A stretch of DNA of 28,576 bases from the NCBI GenBank assembly GCA_017444325.1, contig JAFSWV010000124.1, positions 1 through 28,576 on the forward strand. Direction: 5' to 3'. Position numbers and translations under genes: made by a program. Shown here in pieces: positions 15,525-23,748 of this stretch (position 1 is its first letter; each line of letters begins with the position of its first letter). Source of the stretch: a bacterium. Its GTDB lineage: Bacteria > Auribacterota > UBA3054. The notes below the pieces were generated by a model. That model worked only from the letters and a program-made list of their open reading frames with translations, had not been told where the DNA came from and made no database searches.

Positions 15525-16443
15525 ACATATCTTCGGCCCCGTGGCCTCCAGGAGATTAGGGCGCTCGCTGGGCATAGATCTTATCCCTTTCAAGACCTGT
15601 ACCTTGGACTGCGTTTACTGCGAGTGCGGCCGCACCACCAATAAGACGCTGGAAAGGAAAGATTATTTCTCTCCGGAAGAAGTCCTGGGCGAACTCAAGG
15701 ACTGGTACGACAAAGGGGGCGAGGCCGACATTGTGACGCTGGCCGGCTCCGGCGAACCGACGCTCTACAAGTCCCTCAAAAAAATCATAGAGGGCGCCAA
15801 GGAGATAACCAAGCTTCCCGTCTGCCTGATCACGAACGCCACGCTTTTTTACATCGAGGAAGTCAGGGAAGCGGCTCTGCTTGCTGACGTCGTCATGCCG
15901 AGCCTGGACGCCGCGGACGAAAAGACTTTCAAGAAGCTGAACCGCCCGGACCCTGACCTTCCTTTCGCCGACTATCTCGACGGGCTCAAAGCTTTCTGCG
16001 AAGCTTACCGCGGAAAGGGGAGAGTCGATCTAGAAGTTTTCCTTGTCCCCGGCATCAACGACAACGAGGATCAGGTGACAGCGCTTTCCCTTTTGTCGCG
16101 CTCACTGAAAGTGAACTGCGTCCAGCTCAACACCGCCGTCAGGCCGCCCGCCGAAAAGGACGTCCTGCCCATTCCCAGGGAAGACATGGAAAAGTGGGCC
16201 CGCTACTTCATTCCCAAAGCGGAAGTCATCGCTTCCTATCACTCCGCCCCGCTCAAGGAAAAAAAGGAAGTCAACGAGGAAGAGCTCCTGGAGACCTTGA
16301 GTCACAGGATAATGTCCCTGGAGGACTTGGTGGAAGCCAAAGGATATCCTAAAACAGAGACCGAAGCGCTCCTTAAAACTCTTTTGCAAAAAGGCTCGAT
16401 CCATTCCCGCACGCAAGACGGGAAGGAATTTTTCTATGTTTGA
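15508..16443 (+). CDS. Radical SAM protein (COG0731-like) with C-terminal winged-helix-like segment
   Basis: The 311-aa protein has the radical SAM cluster motif CTLDCVYC (Cys31, Cys35, Cys38) that binds a 4Fe-4S cluster and S-adenosylmethionine. It also has the AGSGEPTL glycine-rich motif near residue 87. The N-terminus FGPVASRRLGRSLGIDLIPF is typical of a widespread COG0731-type family whose substrate is unknown. The last 60 or so residues (ETLSHRIMSLEDLVEAKGY to GKEFFYV) look like a small winged helix, with helix-helix-helix then strands. Its ATG overlaps the glycosylase gene by 17 bp, and its stop overlaps the tatD start by 8 bp. The reaction is unknown. Confidence 0.8.
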   Translation: MTNKYKHIFGPVASRRLGRSLGIDLIPFKTCTLDCVYCECGRTTNKTLERKDYFSPEEVLGELKDWYDKGGEADIVTLAGSGEPTLYKSLKKIIEGAKEITKLPVCLITNATLFYIEEVREAALLADVVMPSLDAADEKTFKKLNRPDPDLPFADYLDGLKAFCEAYRGKGRVDLEVFLVPGINDNEDQVTALSLLSRSLKVNCVQLNTAVRPPAEKDVLPIPREDMEKWARYFIPKAEVIASYHSAPLKEKKEVNEEELLETLSHRIMSLEDLVEAKGYPKTETEALLKTLLQKGSIHSRTQDGKEFFYV

Positions 16444-17182
16444 CGTCCACGCCCATCTGACTGACGAAGTTATCTACGGCGATCTGGACAATGTGATCAA
16501 AGAGGCTCAAACCGCCGGCGTCAGGCGTTTCCTTATTCCGGCTTACAGCAAAAATTTTTGGCTGAGAGCCAAAGATATCGCGGAAAAATATCCCTTCGTT
16601 TATTTCGCCGTGGGCGTTCATCCGCTCTTCATAGGAGAAGGCGACGATCAAAAGCTTAGGGAAACGCTCGTAAAACATCCCAAATGCCTCGCAATCGGAG
16701 AAGTCGGGCTCGATTATGTCCCCGACGACAGCCAGAAGCCCCGGCAAACGGCCTGGTTCGCCCAGGAAGCGGCCTTTGCCAAGGAACACGATAAACCACT
16801 AGTCATCCACTGCCGCAAGGCCTATTATGACCTTCTGGAGCCTTTGAAGGAATTCGGCGCTCCTTTTCTCCTCCACAGCTGCTCCTGCTCAAGGGAGCAG
16901 GTGAAGCCTTTCCTAGACCTCGGCGCCTACATAAGCTTTTCCGGAACCCTAACGCGGACGAACGCCAAGAAAACCATAGAGTTGGCGCGCTACGTTCCCA
17001 GGGACAAAGTCCTTTGCGAGACCGACAGCCCTTACATCGGCACCGATAAAGTCAGGCCGCCTTTTGTCAGGCCCGCGCAGGTGATGGAAGTCGCCGAAAC
17101 GTACGCGAAAGCGACAGGCCTGACCTTAGAGGAAGCGGAAAAATTGACCGACAAAAACGCGGAGCGTTTTTTTGTAATATAA
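16436..17182 (+). CDS. tatD: TatD family metal-dependent DNase
   Basis: This is a TIM-barrel hydrolase of the amidohydrolase superfamily. E. coli TatD is a 3'-5' exonuclease used in repair of oxidised DNA. The metal ligands are visible: HAH (His5, His7), GEVGLDY (Glu89), VIHCRKA (His125), LLHSCS (His147) and CETDSPY (Asp197). Length, 248 aa, is normal. The position just before priA and after a glycosylase fits a DNA-maintenance role. YcfH/TatD paralogues cannot be told apart here. The start overlaps the upstream stop by 8 bp. Confidence 0.88.
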   Translation: MFDVHAHLTDEVIYGDLDNVIKEAQTAGVRRFLIPAYSKNFWLRAKDIAEKYPFVYFAVGVHPLFIGEGDDQKLRETLVKHPKCLAIGEVGLDYVPDDSQKPRQTAWFAQEAAFAKEHDKPLVIHCRKAYYDLLEPLKEFGAPFLLHSCSCSREQVKPFLDLGAYISFSGTLTRTNAKKTIELARYVPRDKVLCETDSPYIGTDKVRPPFVRPAQVMEVAETYAKATGLTLEEAEKLTDKNAERFFVI

Positions 17183-17191
17183 GAACCGAAC

Positions 17192-19432
17192 ATGCCAAGT
17201 TACGTTTCCATAGCTTTCGAGGCCAACCTCGACACCCACTACACCTACAGCGTTCCGGATGCTCTGAAAGCCGGCGCTGTGATGGGAACGCGCGTCATGG
17301 CGCCTTTGGGTCATTCCCAGAGGATCGGCTACATTGTGGACGAAGATCCCGCCGTCCCTTCCGGAGTGAAGCTGAAAGACATCCTTTCCCTGGTCGACAA
17401 GAAGCCGATGATCACGCCCCCTCTGATGCGCCTTGCGCTTTTCGTTTCGGAATACTATTTCTGCGGCCTGGGCCAGGCTCTGAAATGCTTTCTCCCCGCG
17501 CCTGTCAGGCACCGCGCTTCCGACTACGGCATGGTCCACGTAGTTAAGATAAAAAAAGACCTGAAAGAGCTGAACGATCTCTACGACAATACGCCCGAGC
17601 GTTTTTGGAAAAAGCGCAACATCCTGCGCTGTCTGATCGTGAGAAAAAGTTCGGCCGACCAGAAGTCGCCCTTCCTTCTCCAGCAGCTGAAAGAAAGAGC
17701 GGAATGCGACCTGGCCTCCATAAGATCGCTTGAAAAAGCGGGCGTTCTGGAAACGGCTCTGGAGCAGCACTGGTCATTGAGGGACGAAGGGGCCGCTTTG
17801 CCAAACATTCCTCCCGAACTGACGGAAAGCCAAAAGCTCGCGGTCTCGGAAGTTTTGAAAAAGAAAGACATATTCGCGCCTTTCCTTCTGCACGGCGTCA
17901 CCGGCAGCGGCAAAACGGAAGTTTACCTCCATATCATCGAAGAGGCGTTGAAGAATAACAAGACCGCCGTGGTCCTCGTCCCCGAGATCGCGCTAACCCC
18001 CCAGACCGCCGACCGCTTCCGCGGCCGCTTCGGCTCGAAAGTAGCGGTACTCCACAGCGCCCAGAGCGACAAGGAACGCCACCGCCAGTGGTGGCGCATC
18101 AAAGAAGGCGAAGCGAAAGTCGTAGTTGGCGCAAGGTCCGCCGTCTTTTCTCCCGTATCCGAGCTTGGCTGCATAATAGTCGACGAGGAGCACGAGAGCA
18201 GCTACAAGCAGAACGGCGAAGCGCCCTATTACAACGCCCGCGACCTCGCGGTCATGCGCGCGAAACTTGAGAACTGCCCCGTAGTGCTCGGCTCCGCCAC
18301 GCCTTCGCTCGAGAGCGTTCACAACGCCGAGATCGGAAAATACACCCTGCTCAGGCTGACAAGCAGAGTCTGCGCCAGCGCCGATATCAAAACGGAACTC
18401 ATAGACCTCAACAAAGAGGCGCAGGTCGCCTCGCAGTTCGGCGTCATCTCCCGTTCCTTGAAAAGCGCCATAGAGGAATGCCTCGCGAAAAGAGAGCAGG
18501 CCATTCTCTTCTTGAACCGCCGCGGGTACGTCCCGAGGCTCATCTGCCCGGAGTGCTACGAGAGCCTTAAGTGCCCGAGCTGCTCGGTGCCTTTGGCTTA
18601 TCACAAGCGCGACAACGTTCTGAAGTGCCATCTTTGCGGATACACCAGCGAATACCTTCCGCCCTACAGCTGCCCGAGCTGCGGAACGCAGTTGAAGCCG
18701 GCGGGCTACGGGACGCAGCGCGTGGAAAACCTTCTGCACAGCCTTTTCCCTGAAGCGAGAATAGGCCGTATGGACAGGGACACTACGAGTCAGATCGGCG
18801 CGCACGAAAAGATCCTTACAGCTTTCGCCGACCATGAGTTCGACATTCTCTTAGGCACTCAGATGATCGCCAAGGGCTTAGACTTTCACAACGTGACGCT
18901 GGTCGGCGTACTGAACGCCGACATTTCCCTTAACACGCCGGACTTCCGCTCCGGGGAAAGGACTTTCCAGCTCGTCACCCGGGTCGTCGGCCGCTCCGGC
19001 AGGGGAGCCAAAGCCGGCCGCTCCGTCGTCCAGTCCTTCACGCCCGAAGCGGATGTTCTGAACTGCGCTGTGAAAGGGGACTGGGAGGGTTTCGTCAAAA
19101 AGGAGATGCGGGACAGGAAAGAGCTGAACTATCCTCCCTTCTCCCACATCATAGAGATAGTCTTCAAGAGCAAGGAAGCGAAAAAAGCCTACGATTCCGC
19201 CAAAAAATTCAGGAACGCCATCAAGAAGAACGTTCCCAGGATACCGGGCTACTTTTACATGACGGAAGTGGAGGAAGCCAATCCCTCCTTCGCCTTCAAC
19301 GAATACCGCTACCAGATCCACATAAGGACCACCCTTGTCCAGGCGGTCGCAAAAGAACTTCTCGCTCCCTTCAGGGAGCTTTTGAAAGGCCGTTCCGGCG
19401 TCAGGGCTCAGATAGACGTCGATCCTGTCTGA
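17192..19432 (+). CDS. priA: Primosomal protein N' (replication restart helicase PriA)
   Basis: PriA reloads the replisome at stalled or broken forks. The order of domains is normal over 746 aa. The N-terminal 3'-DNA-binding domain begins YVSIAFEANLDTHYTY. The superfamily 2 helicase has Walker A GVTGSGKTE (Lys241) and DEEH at 331-334. Zinc-binding cysteine pairs start with CPEC at 452-455 and continue KCPSC, KCHLC and SCPSC. The C-terminal helicase lobe contains LGTQMIAKGLDF. The gene starts 9 bp after tatD with a weak ribosome site. The gap to the convergent protease gene is zero. Confidence 0.95.
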   Translation: MPSYVSIAFEANLDTHYTYSVPDALKAGAVMGTRVMAPLGHSQRIGYIVDEDPAVPSGVKLKDILSLVDKKPMITPPLMRLALFVSEYYFCGLGQALKCFLPAPVRHRASDYGMVHVVKIKKDLKELNDLYDNTPERFWKKRNILRCLIVRKSSADQKSPFLLQQLKERAECDLASIRSLEKAGVLETALEQHWSLRDEGAALPNIPPELTESQKLAVSEVLKKKDIFAPFLLHGVTGSGKTEVYLHIIEEALKNNKTAVVLVPEIALTPQTADRFRGRFGSKVAVLHSAQSDKERHRQWWRIKEGEAKVVVGARSAVFSPVSELGCIIVDEEHESSYKQNGEAPYYNARDLAVMRAKLENCPVVLGSATPSLESVHNAEIGKYTLLRLTSRVCASADIKTELIDLNKEAQVASQFGVISRSLKSAIEECLAKREQAILFLNRRGYVPRLICPECYESLKCPSCSVPLAYHKRDNVLKCHLCGYTSEYLPPYSCPSCGTQLKPAGYGTQRVENLLHSLFPEARIGRMDRDTTSQIGAHEKILTAFADHEFDILLGTQMIAKGLDFHNVTLVGVLNADISLNTPDFRSGERTFQLVTRVVGRSGRGAKAGRSVVQSFTPEADVLNCAVKGDWEGFVKKEMRDRKELNYPPFSHIIEIVFKSKEAKKAYDSAKKFRNAIKKNVPRIPGYFYMTEVEEANPSFAFNEYRYQIHIRTTLVQAVAKELLAPFRELLKGRSGVRAQIDVDPV

Positions 19433-21559
19433 TCACCTGATTTTTCTCGCGAAAAGCAAAGCGACAATAAAAGCCGCGAAAGCCAAGGCCGGTTCGGGGA
19501 CCGTCTCGTTCAGGCCGGAAACGGCGAGCGCGAAGGTCTGGGGTCCTTCCATGACGTTGACGCCGCTCACTCTGATCTCTATGCTGCTGTCCGCCGGGAA
19601 GTCACTTATCTGGCAGCGCTCTATGTTGTTGATGTGATCGTTGGATTCCGTTTTTCCGCCGGAATAGTATTCGTTTTCGCCGTCGCTTACTATGATGTCC
19701 AGGTCGTTTATTAAGGCGAGTTCCGCGCCCACCGTGCCGGGGGAGTCTGTCCAGCAGAGTGTGGCGGAAACAGGCCCCTCGCTTTCCTTGGTGAAGAAAT
19801 AGGAGACGGTCTTACCGGTCTCTTCTATCGTGCCTTCCCTGACCAACAGTTCGCCGCAGGAGGGATTAAGGCTTTCGTTCAAATTGACGTGCCCGAAGCC
19901 GTTCACCCCGTTGGGAACGGTTTCCGGGATCTCGGTGCGATTGGTGAACTGCCCTTTGCCCATATTCCTGGCGCCGTTGATCAGAACAGCCTTAACGAGC
20001 GCGGAGGAGGGGGATGATATGTCGGTGTTTTCTTTGAGATACTGCAGGACGCAGGCGGCTGAACCGGCGGTCAGCGGCGAGGCCATGGAGGTCCCGTGAT
20101 CGTAAGTGTAATAAGATTTTCTCTCTCCCTGGTTGACGCTGTCATAGAGGGCTTCCACGGAATTGATGAAGGTGCCTGGCGCCGCGATATCCGGTTTTGC
20201 TCTGCCGTCCTTTGCCGGGCCTCTGCTGGAAAAACAGGCCATGCCTTGCTGTGTTTTATTGTTCGGCTCTCCAATCTTGTCGTTGTAATAGGGGCTGGAG
20301 GAGTCTAAAGTTCTTCCGTAAAGCTGACCGTAAGTTGTGGTGAATTCCGGACGGTAACTTTCCGCGGCGCCGACGGTAACAATATTTTTAGCCACGGCTT
20401 CCATGCCAAGGGTGCAATTATCTTTGGTGCTGAATTCGTAATTTTCATTGCCCGCGGCGAAGAGGATAAGGAGATCGGGATATTTTCCGCTCAGTGTGTC
20501 GTAGAGTTTCGCTTCGGAATTGTATTCGCCCTTGAAACCTGTGTAGACGGATCCCCAGCTGTTGTTCATTACGCGTCCGCCGGCGTTGTAAGCTTTTGAA
20601 ATATCGCCGTCCGTAAGTTCGACAATCTCACCCGAGTCGGTCAGAAAACGTATGAAGTACAGGTCCGCGTCCCGGGCCGTTCCGGCGTATTTGCCGTTTT
20701 CATGGGCGCCGGTCCCAGTCGCCGAACCCGCGACATGCGAACCGTGTCCGTGCAAGTCGCGCCAATCCTCGGCTTCATCGTTATTTTCAGCCAGGACGCC
20801 TATGACGTTCTTGTTCTGGAAGTCGTCGTGGATAGTGGCAAGGTCGCCGCTGTCCAAACCGGTGTCCGCGACTATCACCATAACGCCCTTTCCGGTGTAG
20901 CCGGATTCGTTGGCGGAATCGACGTTCATCAGCTCGCCGGATCTGGCGACGTCGTTCATGAGTTTCTTTTTAGGCTTGAGTTCGACGGACAGAACGCCGC
21001 TTAATTTCGATAGATCAGAAACCAGGGAAAGGGGGATCTTCGCCTCGACGACGGGAGGATCGTTGTGGAGCAGCTTGAATTCCGCGATGTTTCGCTCTTT
21101 TAAAAATTCCGCGACGGAATCATAGCTTTCAAGGGCGGCAAGGCCCAACAGCACTTTTTCGGAAGCGTCCGTTGACGTGATCCTGTTTTGGAATCCCAAG
21201 GAGACGATCTTGTATTCCGGTTTGTATTCGCCGCAATAAATAAGAGGGAAGATCTCTTCAAGAGTTTTTATCTGATCCTTGCTGGCCAGGAAGATGTAGG
21301 CGTTGGGAGGAATGACGCCGATCTTCTTCAAGCCGAGCGCGGCTATTTCCTGCATATCCGCCGCGCTGAAATTTCTTTCCGGCTGGACGATGAACTGGTA
21401 CTGGCCCTCGGCGGTGGGGGAGGATCCGATCGTTTCAGCGCCGGCAATTTTAGGCGAAGACGGATCGATCACGGCGTTGGCGAGCCTGATCAGCCCGGGA
21501 TCGGCTGAAAGCGGAAGACAAAAAGAGAAAAGCAGAAGAACGGCAAAAAGTTTTTTCAT
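19433..21559 (-). CDS. KP-43-like subtilisin family serine protease with PEP-CTERM tail (second of tandem pair)
   Basis: The 708-aa secreted protease has a signal peptide (about residues 1-19) and a prodomain-like region (20-210). The S8 catalytic domain has Asp232 in VADTGLDSG, His272 in GHGSHVAG, oxyanion Asn in FAAGNEN and Ser491 in HGTSMASP. A C-terminal beta-domain contains LCWTDSPG, INDLDI and GPQTFALAVSG, which resembles the jelly-roll domain of KP-43-type subtilases. The last 23 residues (VPEP, hydrophobic segment, then RKIR) match a PEP-CTERM sorting signal. The protein should therefore be exported, processed by an exosortase encoded elsewhere and attached at or released from the surface. 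It starts 4 bp after the paralogous protease, so it is coupled to it. No strong ribosome site is seen. Its substrate is unknown. Confidence 0.92.
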   Translation of the reverse strand: MKKLFAVLLLFSFCLPLSADPGLIRLANAVIDPSSPKIAGAETIGSSPTAEGQYQFIVQPERNFSAADMQEIAALGLKKIGVIPPNAYIFLASKDQIKTLEEIFPLIYCGEYKPEYKIVSLGFQNRITSTDASEKVLLGLAALESYDSVAEFLKERNIAEFKLLHNDPPVVEAKIPLSLVSDLSKLSGVLSVELKPKKKLMNDVARSGELMNVDSANESGYTGKGVMVIVADTGLDSGDLATIHDDFQNKNVIGVLAENNDEAEDWRDLHGHGSHVAGSATGTGAHENGKYAGTARDADLYFIRFLTDSGEIVELTDGDISKAYNAGGRVMNNSWGSVYTGFKGEYNSEAKLYDTLSGKYPDLLILFAAGNENYEFSTKDNCTLGMEAVAKNIVTVGAAESYRPEFTTTYGQLYGRTLDSSSPYYNDKIGEPNNKTQQGMACFSSRGPAKDGRAKPDIAAPGTFINSVEALYDSVNQGERKSYYTYDHGTSMASPLTAGSAACVLQYLKENTDISSPSSALVKAVLINGARNMGKGQFTNRTEIPETVPNGVNGFGHVNLNESLNPSCGELLVREGTIEETGKTVSYFFTKESEGPVSATLCWTDSPGTVGAELALINDLDIIVSDGENEYYSGGKTESNDHINNIERCQISDFPADSSIEIRVSGVNVMEGPQTFALAVSGLNETVPEPALAFAAFIVALLFARKIR

Positions 21560-21563
21560 AAGC

Positions 21564-23681
21564 TTATCTAGTTTTCTTGATAAGAAGCATGGTGATCAGT
21601 AAAGCCACGAAGGCGAAAGCCGGTTCGGGAACAGCGTTCGCGCCAGAAACGCAGAGCGCGAAACTCTGGGGACCTTCCATGACGCTGTAGCCGGAAACTT
21701 TGATCTCGACCTTTTTGTTGGGAGGAATGTCTTTCAACTGGACGCGCTCACAGTTGTTGAGGAAATCGTTGTGGAAATTCTTCCCGCCGGCGTAATAGGT
21801 GTCTTCCCCAATAGTTACGGTGATGTCCAGGTCGTTGACCAGGGCAATGTACGCGCCGGGAGTTCCGGGATAGTCGTTCCAGCAGAGCGTGGCGGAAAGG
21901 GGACCGTCGCCGGCCTTGGTGAAGGAATAGGCCGCTTCGCCGCCGGTCTCTTCTATGGAGCCTTCCGCTACGAAGAGCTCGCCGTCCGCGGGCATTAGGC
22001 TGATAGCAAGGTCGACATGTCCGAAGCCGTTGACGTGGTTGGGGACTTCGCTTGGGATCTCGACGGCCTCGTCAAACTGGCCGTTGCCCATGCTTCTGGC
22101 GCCGTTTATTATCACGGCTTTAACAAGGGCGGAGGAGGGAGCGGGAATTTGTTTCTTTTCCCTCAGGAACTGGATGATGTCGGCGCAGGCTCCGGCTGTC
22201 AAGGGAGCGGCCATGGAAGTGCCGAACTTGTAAGTGTACCAGGAGCTTCTTTCGCCATCGTTGGTGTCGTCGTAAAGCGATTCCACAGAATAGATCCAGG
22301 TGCCCGGCGCCACGATGTCGGGTTTTGAGCGGCCGTCCTTGCCGGGGCCGCGGCTCGAGAACATCGCCATGCCCTGTTGTACGCCGTTGTTGGGCGCGCC
22401 GACCGGGTCGTAAAAGTAGGGGTCGTCGATGTCGACGTCCCAGAGCATGCCGTAGTAGTAGTAATTGAGATTCGGACGGTAGTTCTCGGACGCGCCCACC
22501 GCCAGGCAGTTTTTACTGAGGCATTCTTGGCCGAGGGAAAAGTTGTCCACGATGTCGATCTTTTCGTTCTCGTTTCCGGCGGCGAAGAGCCAGAGAAAAT
22601 CGGGATACTGCCTGCAGATGGTGTCGAAGCGTTGGGCTTCAGAAGTGTATTCTCCTTCGAAGCCGTAGTAGGAGGAGCCCCAGCTGTTGTTTATGACCCT
22701 GCCGCCGGCGGCGTAGGCTCTCTCTATGTCGCCGTCCGTTATGTCTACCAGATAATCGGAACTGTCGCCGATGCAGATGAAGTAAAGGTCGGCTTCCGGT
22801 GCCGTGCCGGCGTACCGGCCGCCGTAGTGGGCACCCGTGCCCGTAGCTGAACCCGCCACGTGCGTCCCGTGGCCGTTGATGTCGCTCCAGTCGCTTCTCG
22901 AGGTGTTGGCTTCGCCGACGACGCCGATTACGTTTTTATCCTGGAAGTCGTCGTGGATATTGGAAAAGTCTCCGCTGTCCAAGCCGGTGTCAGCAACGAC
23001 GACCATCACGCCTTTCCCTTTGTAGCCGGTCTCGTTCACCGCCTCCACGTTCATGAGGCCCTCGGTCCTGGCCACTTCGTTCATCACTTTCTTTTTGGCC
23101 TTCCTTTCAACGTTCATCACTTCGCTCATTTTGACAAGCGAAGCGACCAAAGAGGCTGAGAACTCAGCTTCCACTACGGGCGGCTCCTTATAGAGGAGCT
23201 TCACATTCTTGGCGCCTTTGTTTTCCAGGAAAGATCTGACCGCTTCGAAATTATCCTTGGAGGCGAGGCCGATCAAAAACTTTTCAGGCTCGTTGAAAGA
23301 GGCGGTCTTTTTCTCGGGCTCTGTGACGAGCTTGTAACCTGGCTTGTATTCCCCAGTGTAGAGCAGCGGGAAAGTTTCGCCAAGAGTTTTGATCTGCGTT
23401 TTGGTGGCCAGGAAGATATAGGCGTTCGGGGGAATGAGGCCGATCTTCTTCAATCCAAGCGCTTTTATTTTCTTCATTTCCGCCGCGCTGAAATTGGTTT
23501 CGGGCTGCACGATGAACTGGTACTGGCCTTCGGCGGTGGGGGAGGCTTCCATGCTTTCAACGCTTGCAACTTTGGGCGCTTTGGGATCGATGGTAGCCCT
23601 GTCCAGTTTGATGAGACCGGGGTCAGCGAAAAGGGATACGCTCAACATCGCGGAAACCGCGAAAACAATAGCTTTTTTCAT
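21564..23681 (-). CDS. KP-43-like subtilisin family serine protease with PEP-CTERM tail (first of tandem pair)
   Basis: Paralogue of the protease downstream, 705 aa from the preferred ATG at 23681. An in-frame GTG two codons earlier is possible. It has a signal peptide (MKKAIVFAVSAMLSVSLFA) and the same prodomain region. The catalytic triad is Asp231 (VADTGLDSG), His271 (GHGTHVAG) and Ser489 (FGTSMAAP), with Asn370 in AAGNEN. The C-terminal beta-domain contains LCWNDYPG, VNDLDI and GPQSFALCVSG. A VPEP-hydrophobic-KKTR tail typical of PEP-CTERM substrates follows. All catalytic residues are intact in both copies, so neither is a pseudogene. The region between triad His and Ser differs more between the copies than the prodomain, which could mean different substrate choice. 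Confidence 0.92.
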   Translation of the reverse strand: MKKAIVFAVSAMLSVSLFADPGLIKLDRATIDPKAPKVASVESMEASPTAEGQYQFIVQPETNFSAAEMKKIKALGLKKIGLIPPNAYIFLATKTQIKTLGETFPLLYTGEYKPGYKLVTEPEKKTASFNEPEKFLIGLASKDNFEAVRSFLENKGAKNVKLLYKEPPVVEAEFSASLVASLVKMSEVMNVERKAKKKVMNEVARTEGLMNVEAVNETGYKGKGVMVVVADTGLDSGDFSNIHDDFQDKNVIGVVGEANTSRSDWSDINGHGTHVAGSATGTGAHYGGRYAGTAPEADLYFICIGDSSDYLVDITDGDIERAYAAGGRVINNSWGSSYYGFEGEYTSEAQRFDTICRQYPDFLWLFAAGNENEKIDIVDNFSLGQECLSKNCLAVGASENYRPNLNYYYYGMLWDVDIDDPYFYDPVGAPNNGVQQGMAMFSSRGPGKDGRSKPDIVAPGTWIYSVESLYDDTNDGERSSWYTYKFGTSMAAPLTAGACADIIQFLREKKQIPAPSSALVKAVIINGARSMGNGQFDEAVEIPSEVPNHVNGFGHVDLAISLMPADGELFVAEGSIEETGGEAAYSFTKAGDGPLSATLCWNDYPGTPGAYIALVNDLDITVTIGEDTYYAGGKNFHNDFLNNCERVQLKDIPPNKKVEIKVSGYSVMEGPQSFALCVSGANAVPEPAFAFVALLITMLLIKKTR

Positions 23682-23699
23682 ATACACACCAAAATAGGT

Positions 23700-23728
23700 T
23701 ATATAATTTCAATAAACAATTATAGCAA
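23700..23728 (-). promoter_or_regulatory. Candidate promoter of the protease pair
   Basis: Reading the - strand, TTGCTA (23728-23723), a 17-bp spacer and TATATA (23705-23700) form a weak sigma70-like pair. A perfect TATAAT at 23724-23719 lacks a good -35 but would give a more usual leader length. One of the two probably drives the proteases. Confidence 0.4.
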
Positions 23729-23734
23729 ATACGC

Positions 23735-23748
23735 GTAAGCGCGCTTAC
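23735..23748. repeat. 14-bp perfect palindrome at the end of the KamA-type gene
   Basis: GTAAGCGCGCTTAC is self-complementary and includes the TAA stop of the KamA-type gene on the - strand. It can form a 5-bp stem with a 4-nt loop but has no T tract. It lies just upstream of the protease promoter region, so it is either a weak transcript end or a possible operator. Confidence 0.5.

Noticed and set aside
19830..23697. Several + strand open frames opposite the protease pair
   Set aside because: They are antisense shadows of the two intact subtilases and show no domain or ribosome site of their own.
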